64,000 bases of DNA from GCA-003244245 sp049673305 (GCA_049673305.1 JBATXM010000185.1:16799-80798), one strand, 5' to 3'; positions 41,942 through 51,562 are shown, counted from the stretch's first letter. A program made the numbers and translations. Notes: generated by a model not told the origin, from the sequence alone.

Positions 41942-44900
41942 TCACCGCTCCGGCGAGTCGGACTCACCCTGCTGGGCCGGCTTTGTCCCCAGACGCAGGG
42001 CGGTGGCGAGGTTGCCGGCCGCCTTCCGGGCGTAGGGGTGGTCCGCGCCGAACGCCTGCCGCGCCCTGGTGAGCGTGTCCTCACTGAGCTGCCGGGCTTC
42101 CACACTCTCACCCATCGCGAGCAAGACAGCGGCGAGCGTGTTCGCGACATCAATGGTGAAGTAGTTCTCCTCGCCGAGGACCCGCCGCGCCCGAGCGAAG
42201 GTGTCCTCGGCGAGGTGTCGGGCTTCCTCAATCTCACCGAGCGTGAACAGATCACCAGCGAGGTTGTCAGCGCTATGCATGGTGAAGTAGTTCTCCTCGC
42301 CGAGGACCCGCCGCGCCCGGGCGAGGGTGTCCTCATGCAGCTGTCGCGCCGCCTCAACCTGGCCGAGCTCGTGCAGGTCGCGACCAAGGTCGTTAGCTGA
42401 GACAATAGCGTCGGGGCTGTCGTCCCCGAGCGCCCGTCGGGCGTAAGCGAGGCAGTTCTCGTGTAGCCGCCGGGCTGCCTCGACCTCACCCATCGCACGC
42501 AGAGTGTTTGCGAGGAGATGGGCAGTGCGATGGACGTCCATGTGGTCGTCGCTGAGCACTCGTCGCCTGCGAGCGAGTGTGTCGGCAGTGAGCTGCCGGG
42601 ACTGCTCGAACTCGCCCATGATGTGGAGGCAGACCGCGAGGTGATAACCCGCCTGCAGGGTGTCGGGATGGTCGTCACCGAGCACCCGCCGGCATCGAGC
42701 GAAGGTGTCCGACGCGAGCGGATGGGCTTGGCGGTAAGAGCCAACGGCGACGAAGAGGAGGATGAGCATCGCAGCGGCCCGCAAGGTGTGCCGGTCGTCT
42801 GGTCCGAGCCGTTCACCCCACTGCCGGTGCAGGTGCCCGGCGAGGTCACAGCTAGGACGGGTGTCACCGCGGTACAACAGGTACCAGAGGGCGCGGCAGG
42901 CCAGGTCCCGAAGGTTGGGGCTGAGGCTGGTGGCGGGGTCGGTGGCCAGCAGATGCGGCAGGATCCGCGCCCAGCCCGGCCAGCACGCCGGGTCCCCCAC
43001 GTCCCCCGGATCCGCCGCGACCAGCAGCGCCTGGGCATAGCTGCGGTACGCGGCGGCGTGGGCGTCGCTGAGCTGGTCACGCAGGATGGCTTGGGTGAGC
43101 CGGTGCAGTTGCAGTCCCCGGTCGACGCGGGCCAGGCCGTAGTTGCCGATCCGCCCGAGGCTGCGGTGCGCCACCACCGGACTGGCCACCGCGGCGGTCA
43201 GCGCCACCAGCTCCGGTGGCAGCTCGCGGCCAGCCACGGTGATGGGGCGGGTCAGCACGTCGGCGGGAATGGGTTCTGGGGCGAGGAACGCGCCGGTGCG
43301 CACCAGAGCAAGCGCGACCGGATCGACCTCGGCGAGCCGGTCGGTGGCCAGCCGGATCGCTGCGGCCAGCGAGTGCGGGTGGCTTTCTGGAGGGCTCTGG
43401 TCGAGCAGTTCCTCCGCCCGGGTCCCCAGCAGGCTCAGGTAGTGCTCAACCGGCATGCCGGTCTCGGCCAGAAACCTGGCCGCCTGGGCCAGCGCCAGCG
43501 GCAGGTCACCCAGCGCCTCGGCCAGCCGGTCTGCCTCGGCCGCACCGGTGCCGGGCTGGCGCAGGTGAATCAACGCCACCGATTCCGACCGGGGCAGCAC
43601 ATCGATCTCGACCCGGGTGGCGAGCTCTCCCCAGCCGGGGTTGCGGGAGGTGATCAGGGTGTGTCCCGGGCCGGTGGGCAGCCAGGAACGTAGGTCGCCG
43701 GGTGACTCGGCATTGTCCAGCAGGAGCAGCCACCGGCTGTACTCCCGCAGGTAGCCGCGCAGCGCCCGAACCGCGCTGGCCGTGTCGGCGCGCGGTGGGA
43801 CCAGGCCCAACTCCACCGCCAGTGCGGCGTACTGCTCGCCGATCAGCCCGGTCTCCTCGGCGTTGACCCACCACACCACGTCGTAGCCGGCGGCGTAGCG
43901 GTGCGCATATTCGATCATCACTTGGGTCTTACCCACCCCGCCCATGCCGTGCAGCGCCTGCACCACGGCTGTCCCACCGGAGCGCAGCCGCTCCCGCAGG
44001 TGCGCGAGCGTGGCGTCCCGGCCGACGAACCCCGGGTTGCGCGGGCCGACATTCCACACCCCCGGCAGCCCCGGGGCACTCCCTGCCTCCGCGACGGGCG
44101 CGCTCGACGCAACAGGAGCTGGTGGTGGCGGCGCGGGCGGGCCCACCACCGCGACGGGTGTGCTCGACGTCGGCGGGCGCCAGTCCAGGGTCGACGCCTG
44201 AGTGAGGATGTCGCGCTCCAACTGTCGCAGCGCCGCGCTCGGGTCTATGGCCAGCTCTTCGGTCAACCGTCCCCGGGTGTCCCGGAGCACCGCCAGCGCC
44301 TCGGCTTGCCGTCCAGCCCGATAGAGCGCCAGGGCTAGCAGCTCACAGCCATGTTCGCGCAGCGGATGGGCCCGCACGTGGGCGTCCAGCTCAGCCACCA
44401 CGCCGTGATGCTCCCCCAGCTGCAGTTGCGCGGCGCACCGCCCCTCCAGGGCCGAGCAGCGAAGCTCCTCCAGCCGCGCCACGTCCGGTGCTGCCCACCT
44501 GGCCTCGCGCATGTCGGCGTAGGCACCCCCGCGCCACAGCCCCAGCGCCGCATCGAACTCATCCAACGCATGCTGGGGGTCGGCCCGGCCCAGTGCTTCT
44601 CGACCACCTGCGACATGCCCGGTGAACCGGTGTACATCGAACTCGACGCCACGGCTGTCCAAGAGATAACCCGGCGCGCGGGTGTGCAGCACCGTAGCCG
44701 GCGCCCGGGGCGCCCGATCCGGCTCCAACACCCGCCGCAGGTTCGACACATATGTCCGCAGCGACGTCATCGCCACCGAGGGCGGATCTCCCGACCACAA
44801 CTCGTCAATCAGCACGTCGGCCGCTACCAACCGATCCACCCGGCTTAACAGCAACCCGAACAACGCGCGTTGCCTCGGGGGCCCCAAATCGACCAGCCGC

Positions 44901-45058
44901 CCATCGAGCACGGCCTCCACCGGGCCCAACGCCCGCCACTGGACCACGCCCGCAGACTGATCATCTGGCACCAGCGCCAGCTGGGCCCGCGCCCGAGCTG
45001 CTGAGCTGCGGGCCTTGGCAACCATCCCCCAACTCCGATCGCGTGAGGCGTTCGGCAT
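41942..45058 (-). CDS. AfsR/SARP-family regulator with NB-ARC and TPR domains
   Basis: 1038 residues from the ATG at 45058. Order: OmpR-type winged helix (about 40-130: GPPRQRALFGLLLSRVDRLV, SLRTYVSNLRRVLEPDRAP), bacterial transcriptional activation domain (about 135-280), Pro-rich linker, NB-ARC NTPase with Walker A ALHGMGGVGKTQVMIEYA near 373 and LLLLDNAESPGDL, then TPR repeats of 42 residues to the end. STAND proteins of this type act as ATP-gated activators of secondary metabolism or development. The TPR array carries a recent exact duplication (see findings). It is divergent from the P450 gene by 77 bp and may control it. Confidence 0.88.
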   Translation of the reverse strand: MPNASRDRSWGMVAKARSSAARARAQLALVPDDQSAGVVQWRALGPVEAVLDGRLVDLGPPRQRALFGLLLSRVDRLVAADVLIDELWSGDPPSVAMTSLRTYVSNLRRVLEPDRAPRAPATVLHTRAPGYLLDSRGVEFDVHRFTGHVAGGREALGRADPQHALDEFDAALGLWRGGAYADMREARWAAPDVARLEELRCSALEGRCAAQLQLGEHHGVVAELDAHVRAHPLREHGCELLALALYRAGRQAEALAVLRDTRGRLTEELAIDPSAALRQLERDILTQASTLDWRPPTSSTPVAVVGPPAPPPPAPVASSAPVAEAGSAPGLPGVWNVGPRNPGFVGRDATLAHLRERLRSGGTAVVQALHGMGGVGKTQVMIEYAHRYAAGYDVVWWVNAEETGLIGEQYAALAVELGLVPPRADTASAVRALRGYLREYSRWLLLLDNAESPGDLRSWLPTGPGHTLITSRNPGWGELATRVEIDVLPRSESVALIHLRQPGTGAAEADRLAEALGDLPLALAQAARFLAETGMPVEHYLSLLGTRAEELLDQSPPESHPHSLAAAIRLATDRLAEVDPVALALVRTGAFLAPEPIPADVLTRPITVAGRELPPELVALTAAVASPVVAHRSLGRIGNYGLARVDRGLQLHRLTQAILRDQLSDAHAAAYRSYAQALLVAADPGDVGDPACWPGWARILPHLLATDPATSLSPNLRDLACRALWYLLYRGDTRPSCDLAGHLHRQWGERLGPDDRHTLRAAAMLILLFVAVGSYRQAHPLASDTFARCRRVLGDDHPDTLQAGYHLAVCLHIMGEFEQSRQLTADTLARRRRVLSDDHMDVHRTAHLLANTLRAMGEVEAARRLHENCLAYARRALGDDSPDAIVSANDLGRDLHELGQVEAARQLHEDTLARARRVLGEENYFTMHSADNLAGDLFTLGEIEEARHLAEDTFARARRVLGEENYFTIDVANTLAAVLLAMGESVEARQLSEDTLTRARQAFGADHPYARKAAGNLATALRLGTKPAQQGESDSPER
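42153..42319. repeat. 41-bp exact repeats in the TPR-coding part
   Basis: The 41-nt segment at 42153-42193 recurs identically at 42279-42319, exactly 126 bp (42 codons, one TPR unit) apart. This indicates recent unit duplication or gene conversion. Confidence 0.9.
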
Positions 45059-45135
45059 CAGGCTACCGCGAACGGAGGGTCTAATCTCGAGAGGTCGTTC
45101 ATGCTCCGGCGGTCGCAGGAAAGGATCGACCAATT

Positions 45136-46488
45136 ATGACGGCCACGTTGACGGTTGGGTCCGCCCCAGGGGCACTGCCTTTGCTCGGTCACGCACTCGC
45201 ACTCGGCAGGAGACCACTGGACTTTCTGGAGTCTCTGCCTGCCCATGGCGATCTGGTCCGGGTCAAGCTCGGTCCATGGCCAGCGTATGTGGTGTGCCAT
45301 CCCGACTTAGTCCATCAGATCCTGGTGGAGGACCGCACCTTCGACAAAGGCGGCCCCACCTTCGACAAGGCACGAAAGGTGGCCGGCAACGGTCTGGGGA
45401 CGTGCGGGCATCGGGAGCACCGCAGGCAGCGCCGGCTGGTGCAGCCTGCCTTCCGCCGTGACCGTATCCCCGGCTATGCCCGGGTGATGACCGAACAGAT
45501 CGCCGCAGTGACCGAGCCCTGGCACGATGGCCAGATAATCGACGTGCTGACCGTGATGAATGCGCTCGCCATGGCCATCGCGACCCGGACCCTGTTCACC
45601 GCCGAGGTCGACGAGTCGACCTTCATCGAGATACAACAGTGCGTCAATGACGTCTTGATCGGCGTGGCTCGGCGGGTGGTCATGCCGTTGGAGTTGTTGG
45701 ACAAGCTCCCGACCCGAGGCAACCGCCGCTTCGATCGGGCCCGCAACCGCCTGCGGCACCACATCGATCAGCTGATCACGAACTACCGACGGGCCGGTAT
45801 CGATCACGGGGATCTGCTGTCCATGCTGCTGGCCGCCCGTGACGACGGCGGAGGGGGCCTGGCTGACTCCGAAATTCACGACCAGGTCCTCACCTTCTTC
45901 GTCGCCGGGAGTGAGTCCACCGCCGCAGCGCTGTCATGGGCTTGGCACCTGCTGGGATGCCATCCCGACATCCAGGCGCGGCTGCACAACGAGGTCGATA
46001 CCGTGCTCGAGGGCCGGATCGCTGAATACTCCGACATCCCCAAACTGAAGCTGACCGGTCGGATCATCAACGAAACCCTCCGCCTGTACCCAGCAAGCTG
46101 GATGCGGACCCGGCTTACCACGACCGACACCGAGCTGGCGGGCCAGCACCTCCCCGCCGGCACCATCGTCGTGTTCAGCATCTACGTCCTGCATCACCGC
46201 GCCGACCTGTACTCCGACCCCAACCGATTTGACCCCGACCGATGGCAGGACGACAACACTCCTGCGCTTCCTCGAGGGGCCTTCATCCCCTTCGGGGGTG
46301 GTGCCCGCAAATGCATCGGCGATGTCTTCGCCATGACCGAGGCCACCCTCGCGCTGGCGTCCATTGCCACCCGCTGGCAATTCGACCCCCTCCCCCGAGC
46401 ACGCGTACGCCCCGCAGCACGACTCATTCTCGCTCCACACTCGCTCCGAATGCGCCTGCGCCAACGCGGGCCAAGTGGGCTCACCTGA
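45136..46488 (+). CDS. Cytochrome P450
   Basis: 450 residues. The heme loop is FIPFGGGARKCIGDVFAM with Cys at about 393. The ExxR motif is INETLRLYPASWMRTRL (E313). The I-helix FFVAGSESTAAALSWAWHL has Ser-Thr as proton-relay residues. The N-terminus MTATLTVGSAPGALPLLGHA has no membrane anchor, so it is soluble and bacterial. Overall similar to the pentalenene-oxygenase-type P450s of actinomycetes, but the substrate is unknown. No ferredoxin is adjacent. It ends convergently with dnaE2 with an 8-bp overlap. Confidence 0.9.
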   Translation: MTATLTVGSAPGALPLLGHALALGRRPLDFLESLPAHGDLVRVKLGPWPAYVVCHPDLVHQILVEDRTFDKGGPTFDKARKVAGNGLGTCGHREHRRQRRLVQPAFRRDRIPGYARVMTEQIAAVTEPWHDGQIIDVLTVMNALAMAIATRTLFTAEVDESTFIEIQQCVNDVLIGVARRVVMPLELLDKLPTRGNRRFDRARNRLRHHIDQLITNYRRAGIDHGDLLSMLLAARDDGGGGLADSEIHDQVLTFFVAGSESTAAALSWAWHLLGCHPDIQARLHNEVDTVLEGRIAEYSDIPKLKLTGRIINETLRLYPASWMRTRLTTTDTELAGQHLPAGTIVVFSIYVLHHRADLYSDPNRFDPDRWQDDNTPALPRGAFIPFGGGARKCIGDVFAMTEATLALASIATRWQFDPLPRARVRPAARLILAPHSLRMRLRQRGPSGLT

Positions 46489-49400
46489 AGTCGCGGGAGG
46501 TCGAGCGTATCTGCATGTCCAGTGCTGCGGCGTGCTCAGCCAGCACGTTGATCACCCCCTCGGCGATTCGCAGCCGGCCGCGCAGCAGCAGCGCCGGGCA
46601 GGCCCGCACGATGATGCGGTATCGCACCCAGAAACCTGGTGAGCAGATCACGTTCACCATGCCAGTCTCATCCTCCAGGTTGAGGAAGGTGATCCCACCT
46701 GCGGTAGCCGGGCGCTGCCGGTGGGTTACCGCGCCGGCGACGAGCACCCGCTGCCCGTCCCGCTGTTCCCGCAATTCAGCGGCAGGCACCACGCCCAACC
46801 TGGCCAGCTGGTCCCGGAGGAACTGAAGGGGAAAGTGCTCCGGCGAGACCCCGGTGGCCCAGACGTCAGCCGCAGCGAGTTCCACTGCGCTCATCCCCGG
46901 CAACGCTGGGGCGAGAACCCCCACCGCAGTGCCGGGCAACCGGTCCGACCGCTGCGTGGCCACCGCGCCGGCGGACCACAGCGCTTGGCGGCGTTGTGAG
47001 ACAAAACGGTCAAACGCCCCACCAGTGGCCAGCGCCTGCGCCTGGGCCGTGGTCAACCCCACCCGGTGCGCGACGTCAACGATGTCGCGGTAACGACCGT
47101 GATTTTCCCGTTCCTCGACCAACCGGATGGCCAGCGGTTGGCCCACCGTGCGCAGCATGGCCAGTCCCAACCGCACCGCCCGCTCCGGCGCGCGCGGCGC
47201 GATCGGTTCCAGCCCGGCGTGCACTCCGCTGGCATTGATGTCCGGGCCACGAACAGCGACGCGGTGCCGCCGGGCGTCGGCAATCAACGACTGCGGGGAG
47301 TAGAAGCCCATCGGCTGGGCTCGCAGCAAGGCGGCGCAGAACGCCGCCGGGTAGTAGTGCTTGAACCAGGCGCTGTAGTACACCAGCGAGGCGAAGCTGA
47401 TCGCGTGACTTTCCGGAAAACCAAAGTTGGCGAAAGCCAGCAGCTTGGCGTAGATCTTCTCGGCGAGCTCGCCGCGGATCCCGCGCGCCGCCATGCCCCG
47501 CAACAGCCGCCCGCGTAGCCGGTGCATCCGATCGGTGGACCGTTTGGCGCCCATCGCACGGCGCAGTTCGTCAGCCTCGGCGGCGGAGAAGCCGGCGACG
47601 TCGATGGCCATCTGCATCAGCTGCTCCTGGAACAGCGGCACCCCCAGTGTCTTGTGCAGCGCGTTCGCCAGCCGGGGGTGGTCGTAGTCCCAGGCCTCCT
47701 GGCCGTTGCGGCGCCGGATGTAGGGGTGCACCGAGCCGCCCTGAATTGGGCCAGGGCGGATCAGCGCCACCTCGACCACCAGGTCGTAGAAGCAGCGCGG
47801 CCTGAGCCGGGGCAGGGTGGCCATCTGCGCGCGGGATTCCACCTGGAACACTCCGACCGAATCGGCTCGGGCCAGCATCGCGTAGACGGCCGGGTCGGTG
47901 GGCTGGAGATCTGATAGCTGCACCCGGTGCCGGTAGTGGTGAACCACCAGATCGACCGCGTAGTGCAACGCGGAGAGCATTCCGAGCCCGAGCAGGTCGA
48001 ACTTGACCAGCCCGGCCGCCGCGCAGTCATCTTTGTCCCACTGCACCACCGAGCGGTGTTCCCGGCGAGCCCACTCCACCGGGCAGACCTCGGCCACCGG
48101 ACGGGAACAGATCACCATGCCACCGGAGTGGATACCCAGGTGCCTCGGGAACCCCTCCAGTTCAGCGGCCAGCGCCAGCACCGGTTGCGGGATATCCCTG
48201 CACCCTGCTTGCGGGATATCCGGGTGACCCGCTTGCGGGGCGCCCTGGGTGCCCGTCGAGTATCCCAGCGCCTTGGCCACGTCCCGTACCGCCGAGCGGG
48301 CCCGGTAGGTGATCACATTGGCGACCTGGGCAGCGCAGTCCCGGCCGTAGGTGGCGTAGACGTACTGGATGACCTCCTCGCGCCGGTTGGACTCGATGTC
48401 CAGGTCGATGTCGGGGTAGCCGTCTCGATCCGGGGTGAGGAACCGTTCGAAGAGCAGGTCCATCGCCACCGCATCAACACTCGTGATACCCAGCGCATAG
48501 CAGACTGCGGAATTGGCCGCCGAGCCGCGACCCTGGCAGAAGATGCCGGCCCGCCGGCAGAATGCCACGATGTCGTGGACGATGAGGAAGTAGCCAGCAA
48601 AGTTCTTCTTCTCGATGACGGCCAGCTCGTGCTCAATCTGGTGGTAGGCGCCGGGGCACTCGTCGTAGCTGCCGTAGCGGGGGGCCGCGCCGAGCCAGGT
48701 GAGTCCGCGCAGCCAGCTAGCCTCGGTATGACTACTGGGGACGGCGAACGGCGGCAGGTCCGGCGCCACCAGGTGCAGGTCGAAGGAGCACTCCCGACCC
48801 AGCGCGGCGGCCCGCTCAACCGCCCCGGGCCAGCGGGCGAACTTCTTGGCCATCTCGGCACCGGAGCGGAGGTGCGCCGTTGCCGCCGCTGGCAGCCAGC
48901 CGTCCATCTCATCCAGACTGCGCCGGGCCCGGATCGCGGCCAGTGCGGTGGCCAGCCGGTGCCGGGAGGGGGTGGCGTAGTGCGCGGCGGTGGTGGCGAC
49001 GGTGTTCAACCCGTGCACCGCAGCCAGGGAGGCAAGTTCGTCGTTGCGCTCAGTGTCCTCGGCCAGACCGTTGGCGGTGAGCTCGACGACGACGTGGTCC
49101 GCGCCGAACAGCTTGGTCAGCCGGCGTAGCTGCGTCTCTGCGGCGTCCGGACCTTCGCGCTCCAGTGCCCGGCGCACCGCCGCCTTGCGGCAACCGGTGA
49201 GCACCACCCAGTGCCCACCCGCAGCGGCGGCGGCCACGTCGAGGTCATAGACCGGCCGGCCCTTCTCTTTCCCGGCGAGCTGCGCATCACTGATCACCCG
49301 GGACAGCCTGCGGTAACCCTCAGGCTCGCGGGCCAGCACGAGCAGGTGCTCACCCTCTGGATCAGGTATCCCGTTCTGCGGCGCGGTGAGGCCAAGGGAG

Positions 49401-49636
49401 AGCTCCGCCCCGAATACAGTCCGGACGCCCAGCTCGCGGGCGGCCTCAGCGAAGCGCACCACCCCGTACATCCCGTCGTGGTCGGTGATCGCGATCGCGT
49501 CCAACCCCAGCCGAGCCGCCTCCTCAACCAGCTCCTCAGGGTGACTGGCCCCGTCCAGGAAGCTGAAGTTGGAATGACAGTGCAGCTCGGCGTAGGGCGT
49601 ACGCCGAGCTGCTCCTGATCCGCTAGTATCGAACAT
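46481..49636 (-). CDS. dnaE2: Error-prone DNA polymerase DnaE2 (ImuC)
   Basis: 1051 residues. C-family polymerase of the SOS mutasome; with ImuA' and ImuB it performs mutagenic lesion bypass. N-terminal PHP domain: YAELHCHSNFSFLDGASHPE and AIAITDHDGMYGVVRFAEAA. Catalytic palm: FCQGRGSAANSAVCYALGI and YPDIDLDIESNRREEV. A C-terminal OB fold contains TAGGITFLNLEDETGMVN. The ATG lies in the middle of the LexA box, so the mRNA is probably leaderless. The finger region carries a small direct repeat (AGHPDIPQ, AGCRDIPQ) that looks like a lineage-specific insertion. Confidence 0.96.
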   Translation of the reverse strand: MFDTSGSGAARRTPYAELHCHSNFSFLDGASHPEELVEEAARLGLDAIAITDHDGMYGVVRFAEAARELGVRTVFGAELSLGLTAPQNGIPDPEGEHLLVLAREPEGYRRLSRVISDAQLAGKEKGRPVYDLDVAAAAAGGHWVVLTGCRKAAVRRALEREGPDAAETQLRRLTKLFGADHVVVELTANGLAEDTERNDELASLAAVHGLNTVATTAAHYATPSRHRLATALAAIRARRSLDEMDGWLPAAATAHLRSGAEMAKKFARWPGAVERAAALGRECSFDLHLVAPDLPPFAVPSSHTEASWLRGLTWLGAAPRYGSYDECPGAYHQIEHELAVIEKKNFAGYFLIVHDIVAFCRRAGIFCQGRGSAANSAVCYALGITSVDAVAMDLLFERFLTPDRDGYPDIDLDIESNRREEVIQYVYATYGRDCAAQVANVITYRARSAVRDVAKALGYSTGTQGAPQAGHPDIPQAGCRDIPQPVLALAAELEGFPRHLGIHSGGMVICSRPVAEVCPVEWARREHRSVVQWDKDDCAAAGLVKFDLLGLGMLSALHYAVDLVVHHYRHRVQLSDLQPTDPAVYAMLARADSVGVFQVESRAQMATLPRLRPRCFYDLVVEVALIRPGPIQGGSVHPYIRRRNGQEAWDYDHPRLANALHKTLGVPLFQEQLMQMAIDVAGFSAAEADELRRAMGAKRSTDRMHRLRGRLLRGMAARGIRGELAEKIYAKLLAFANFGFPESHAISFASLVYYSAWFKHYYPAAFCAALLRAQPMGFYSPQSLIADARRHRVAVRGPDINASGVHAGLEPIAPRAPERAVRLGLAMLRTVGQPLAIRLVEERENHGRYRDIVDVAHRVGLTTAQAQALATGGAFDRFVSQRRQALWSAGAVATQRSDRLPGTAVGVLAPALPGMSAVELAAADVWATGVSPEHFPLQFLRDQLARLGVVPAAELREQRDGQRVLVAGAVTHRQRPATAGGITFLNLEDETGMVNVICSPGFWVRYRIIVRACPALLLRGRLRIAEGVINVLAEHAAALDMQIRSTSRDFR

Positions 49637-49662
49637 GTGTTCGATACTAGCGGATCAGGAGC
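49611..49662. promoter_or_regulatory. SOS promoter of dnaE2: LexA box within a 52-bp perfect palindrome
   Basis: LexA box TCGAAC-ATGT-GTTCGA at 49629-49644, the centre of a 25+2+25 palindrome (49611-49635 and 49638-49662). On the minus strand -35 TTGATC (49667-49672), 17-bp spacer, -10 TAGTAT (49644-49649) and 7 nt to the A of the dnaE2 ATG at 49636. This places the transcription start at the start codon. Confidence 0.9.
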
Positions 49663-49726
49663 CTGTGATCAAGCAGGTGTCGCCGGACAGTGATCACCGA
49701 TGCCGCGCTGGGATTCGCCGTCGCTG

Positions 49727-51337
49727 TCAGACTCTGATCGTCGTACCGTCGAAGCGGGTCACCGAAAAGCCGCCGTATGGCTCACTGAACAACTCACCGA
49801 GCTCTTCGATCATCGCGATCGCGACATCTTCGCCGAGCCTGTTCGCCTCGTGCGCATCCGTACGCCAATGCACACCCGCGTGGTTGCGGGCTTGCGAGAT
49901 GTTCGAAGCGATTTTGTTGAGCTCACCACCGACCGTGAGCGGCGCCTCACCCGCCGGAGCAACGTAGGGGATCAGCTCCTCCGGCTTTTCCGGGTTCGGC
50001 ACAACCGGATTCTTGATGCACGCGGACTCGTCAAAGAACCACTTCAACATCGTCACGCACGCGCCCGCCACGGTGGCGTGACCCGAGCCGTACGCCGTGT
50101 GCAACGGAGAGCCCTCGGGGAATGCCACGGGCAACAGGTGACTGCCGTATTTTGCGAAGATTCCTTGGGGACCGTCCAACACCGTCGCCTCGAAGAGATC
50201 CGGATGGAACGGATACGTGGCCCGCTTCAGACGCTGCACTTCGACGTGTCCGCCGAACTCTTCCGGACGCAGTCGACGGTGCACGAGCCACTTCTGGTAC
50301 CACTGGTGCTTCAGCGCGCGGGTCGCCGGCTCGCACACGAGCGTCGCGATCGCCGGCGCCCCGAACGTGCCGAAACCAATGTCCGCAGGCGAGCCACTGA
50401 TACCAGCGGGCAGCGGCAGGCCGGTTCCGGTGCCGTCGATGAATTGACCATAGGGATTCCCCTCATCTGCCAGATACCCCTTGGTGAGCAGGTTCACGCA
50501 TGCGACGAAATACGCTTGATACAGAAAGTCCACGTGGACGTACTGCGCGATCGCCCGGCCGTTGTGGGCGTACACCCGTGGACCGGTTCCGATCGCCGGT
50601 GACGGCAGAGGCTGGCAACCGTTGATGACATTCAGCCACGTGGCAAAGTCCGTGTTGAAATCCTTACCTGATTGGTTGGTCAGGATCGTCGTGTCGATGC
50701 GCTGGGCACCGAAGTTGACGGGCTGCAAGAGAAATTGCGAGATGTAGGGACCGGTGGTGCAGCCCGGGTACTCGTCGCGGAACAACGTCTGCGGCGTGAC
50801 CACTCCGCCGACCTTCGGACCGCGGAAATCGCTGAGCTTCGACAGATCTTCTGCCGCCGCCAAGGCTACCGGGTCCGTGTCGTAGTTGGCGAAGTCGACG
50901 TCGCGCAGCAGCGACATCCAATAAAGTTCGACCATTTCGGACGCCTCTTGGGCGCTGGCGAAGGCGGGTGCCGGCGGCATCGTCAACTGATGCGAGTCGA
51001 TCCCTTCGAGATCGTACGCGTACGCCGACTGTGGGTTGACGAAGCGCCGTTGCGTCGTCGGATTGCCGCAGCCAAGCGCGCCGTTGGAGGCGAGCGCGTC
51101 GAAGTCGGTCGACCTGCCGCCACGGAGCGCCGCCAGCAGAGCGGCGTAGGCCGCCGGGATCACTTCACCGGTGTGCGGGTCGTGGGCCAGTCCCTTGGTT
51201 GAGTTTCCGATCTTGTTCGGGTACCGGGCCTCGTCACCGTTGTTGGCATGGACTGGGTTGGGTTGCAGAAACTGCTCCTCCGCAGCATCGACGCGCACCT
51301 TGCGAGCGGTGCGGCGACGCTCGATCGAATTGATCAT
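49727..51337 (-). CDS. Vanadium-dependent haloperoxidase (PAP2 superfamily)
   Basis: 536 residues, ATG preceded by AGGAG. The vanadate/phosphate-binding residues of the haloperoxidase/acid-phosphatase fold are visible: Lys and Arg in QKWLVHRRLRPEEFGG (about 347-356), Ser-Gly-His in AYGSGHATVAGA (about 416-418), and Arg/His in ARNHAGVHWRTDAHE (about 483-489). Such enzymes oxidise halide with H2O2 to halogenating hypohalous acid. No signal peptide is evident. It sits between dnaE2 and imuB, which are otherwise partners, so it is probably a later insertion. The upstream region has three iterated 32-bp repeats. Confidence 0.88.
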   Translation of the reverse strand: MINSIERRRTARKVRVDAAEEQFLQPNPVHANNGDEARYPNKIGNSTKGLAHDPHTGEVIPAAYAALLAALRGGRSTDFDALASNGALGCGNPTTQRRFVNPQSAYAYDLEGIDSHQLTMPPAPAFASAQEASEMVELYWMSLLRDVDFANYDTDPVALAAAEDLSKLSDFRGPKVGGVVTPQTLFRDEYPGCTTGPYISQFLLQPVNFGAQRIDTTILTNQSGKDFNTDFATWLNVINGCQPLPSPAIGTGPRVYAHNGRAIAQYVHVDFLYQAYFVACVNLLTKGYLADEGNPYGQFIDGTGTGLPLPAGISGSPADIGFGTFGAPAIATLVCEPATRALKHQWYQKWLVHRRLRPEEFGGHVEVQRLKRATYPFHPDLFEATVLDGPQGIFAKYGSHLLPVAFPEGSPLHTAYGSGHATVAGACVTMLKWFFDESACIKNPVVPNPEKPEELIPYVAPAGEAPLTVGGELNKIASNISQARNHAGVHWRTDAHEANRLGEDVAIAMIEELGELFSEPYGGFSVTRFDGTTIRV

Positions 51338-51386
51338 GTAAGCTCCTCATTCTCGTTGGCTGCCCATTCACTCACAGGAGGAAAAC

Positions 51387-51467
51387 GAGCAAGTTCTGTC
51401 ACTCAAAGAAAGTAGAACGAGAAACGTCCATCACTCTCACGTAGGGAAATGAGCACGTTCCTCACTC
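51387..51467. repeat. Three 32-bp-spaced direct repeats upstream of the haloperoxidase gene
   Basis: Units GAGCAAGTTCTGTCACTC (51387), GAGAAACGTCCATCACTC (51419) and GAGCACGTTCCTCACTC (51451) recur every 32 bp, about three helical turns, in an AT-richer promoter region. They look like iterated activator or repressor sites for the haloperoxidase gene. Confidence 0.7.
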
Positions 51468-51562
51468 ATGAGAAGGAGGAACAGCGACCCCTGGTAAGTA
51501 CACCATGTTCAGCGCCAATCGGGTGAACCTGGGCGGTGAAGATCGGGGCAAACGGACCCGAG

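Noticed and set aside
42153..42319. CRISPR-like repeats
   Set aside because: The 41-bp repeats lie in frame within TPR-coding sequence at one-unit spacing; no spacers and no cas genes.
51387..51467. Replication iterons
   Set aside because: Only three imperfect repeats, directly upstream of a peroxidase gene, with no Rep gene; a promoter role is more likely.
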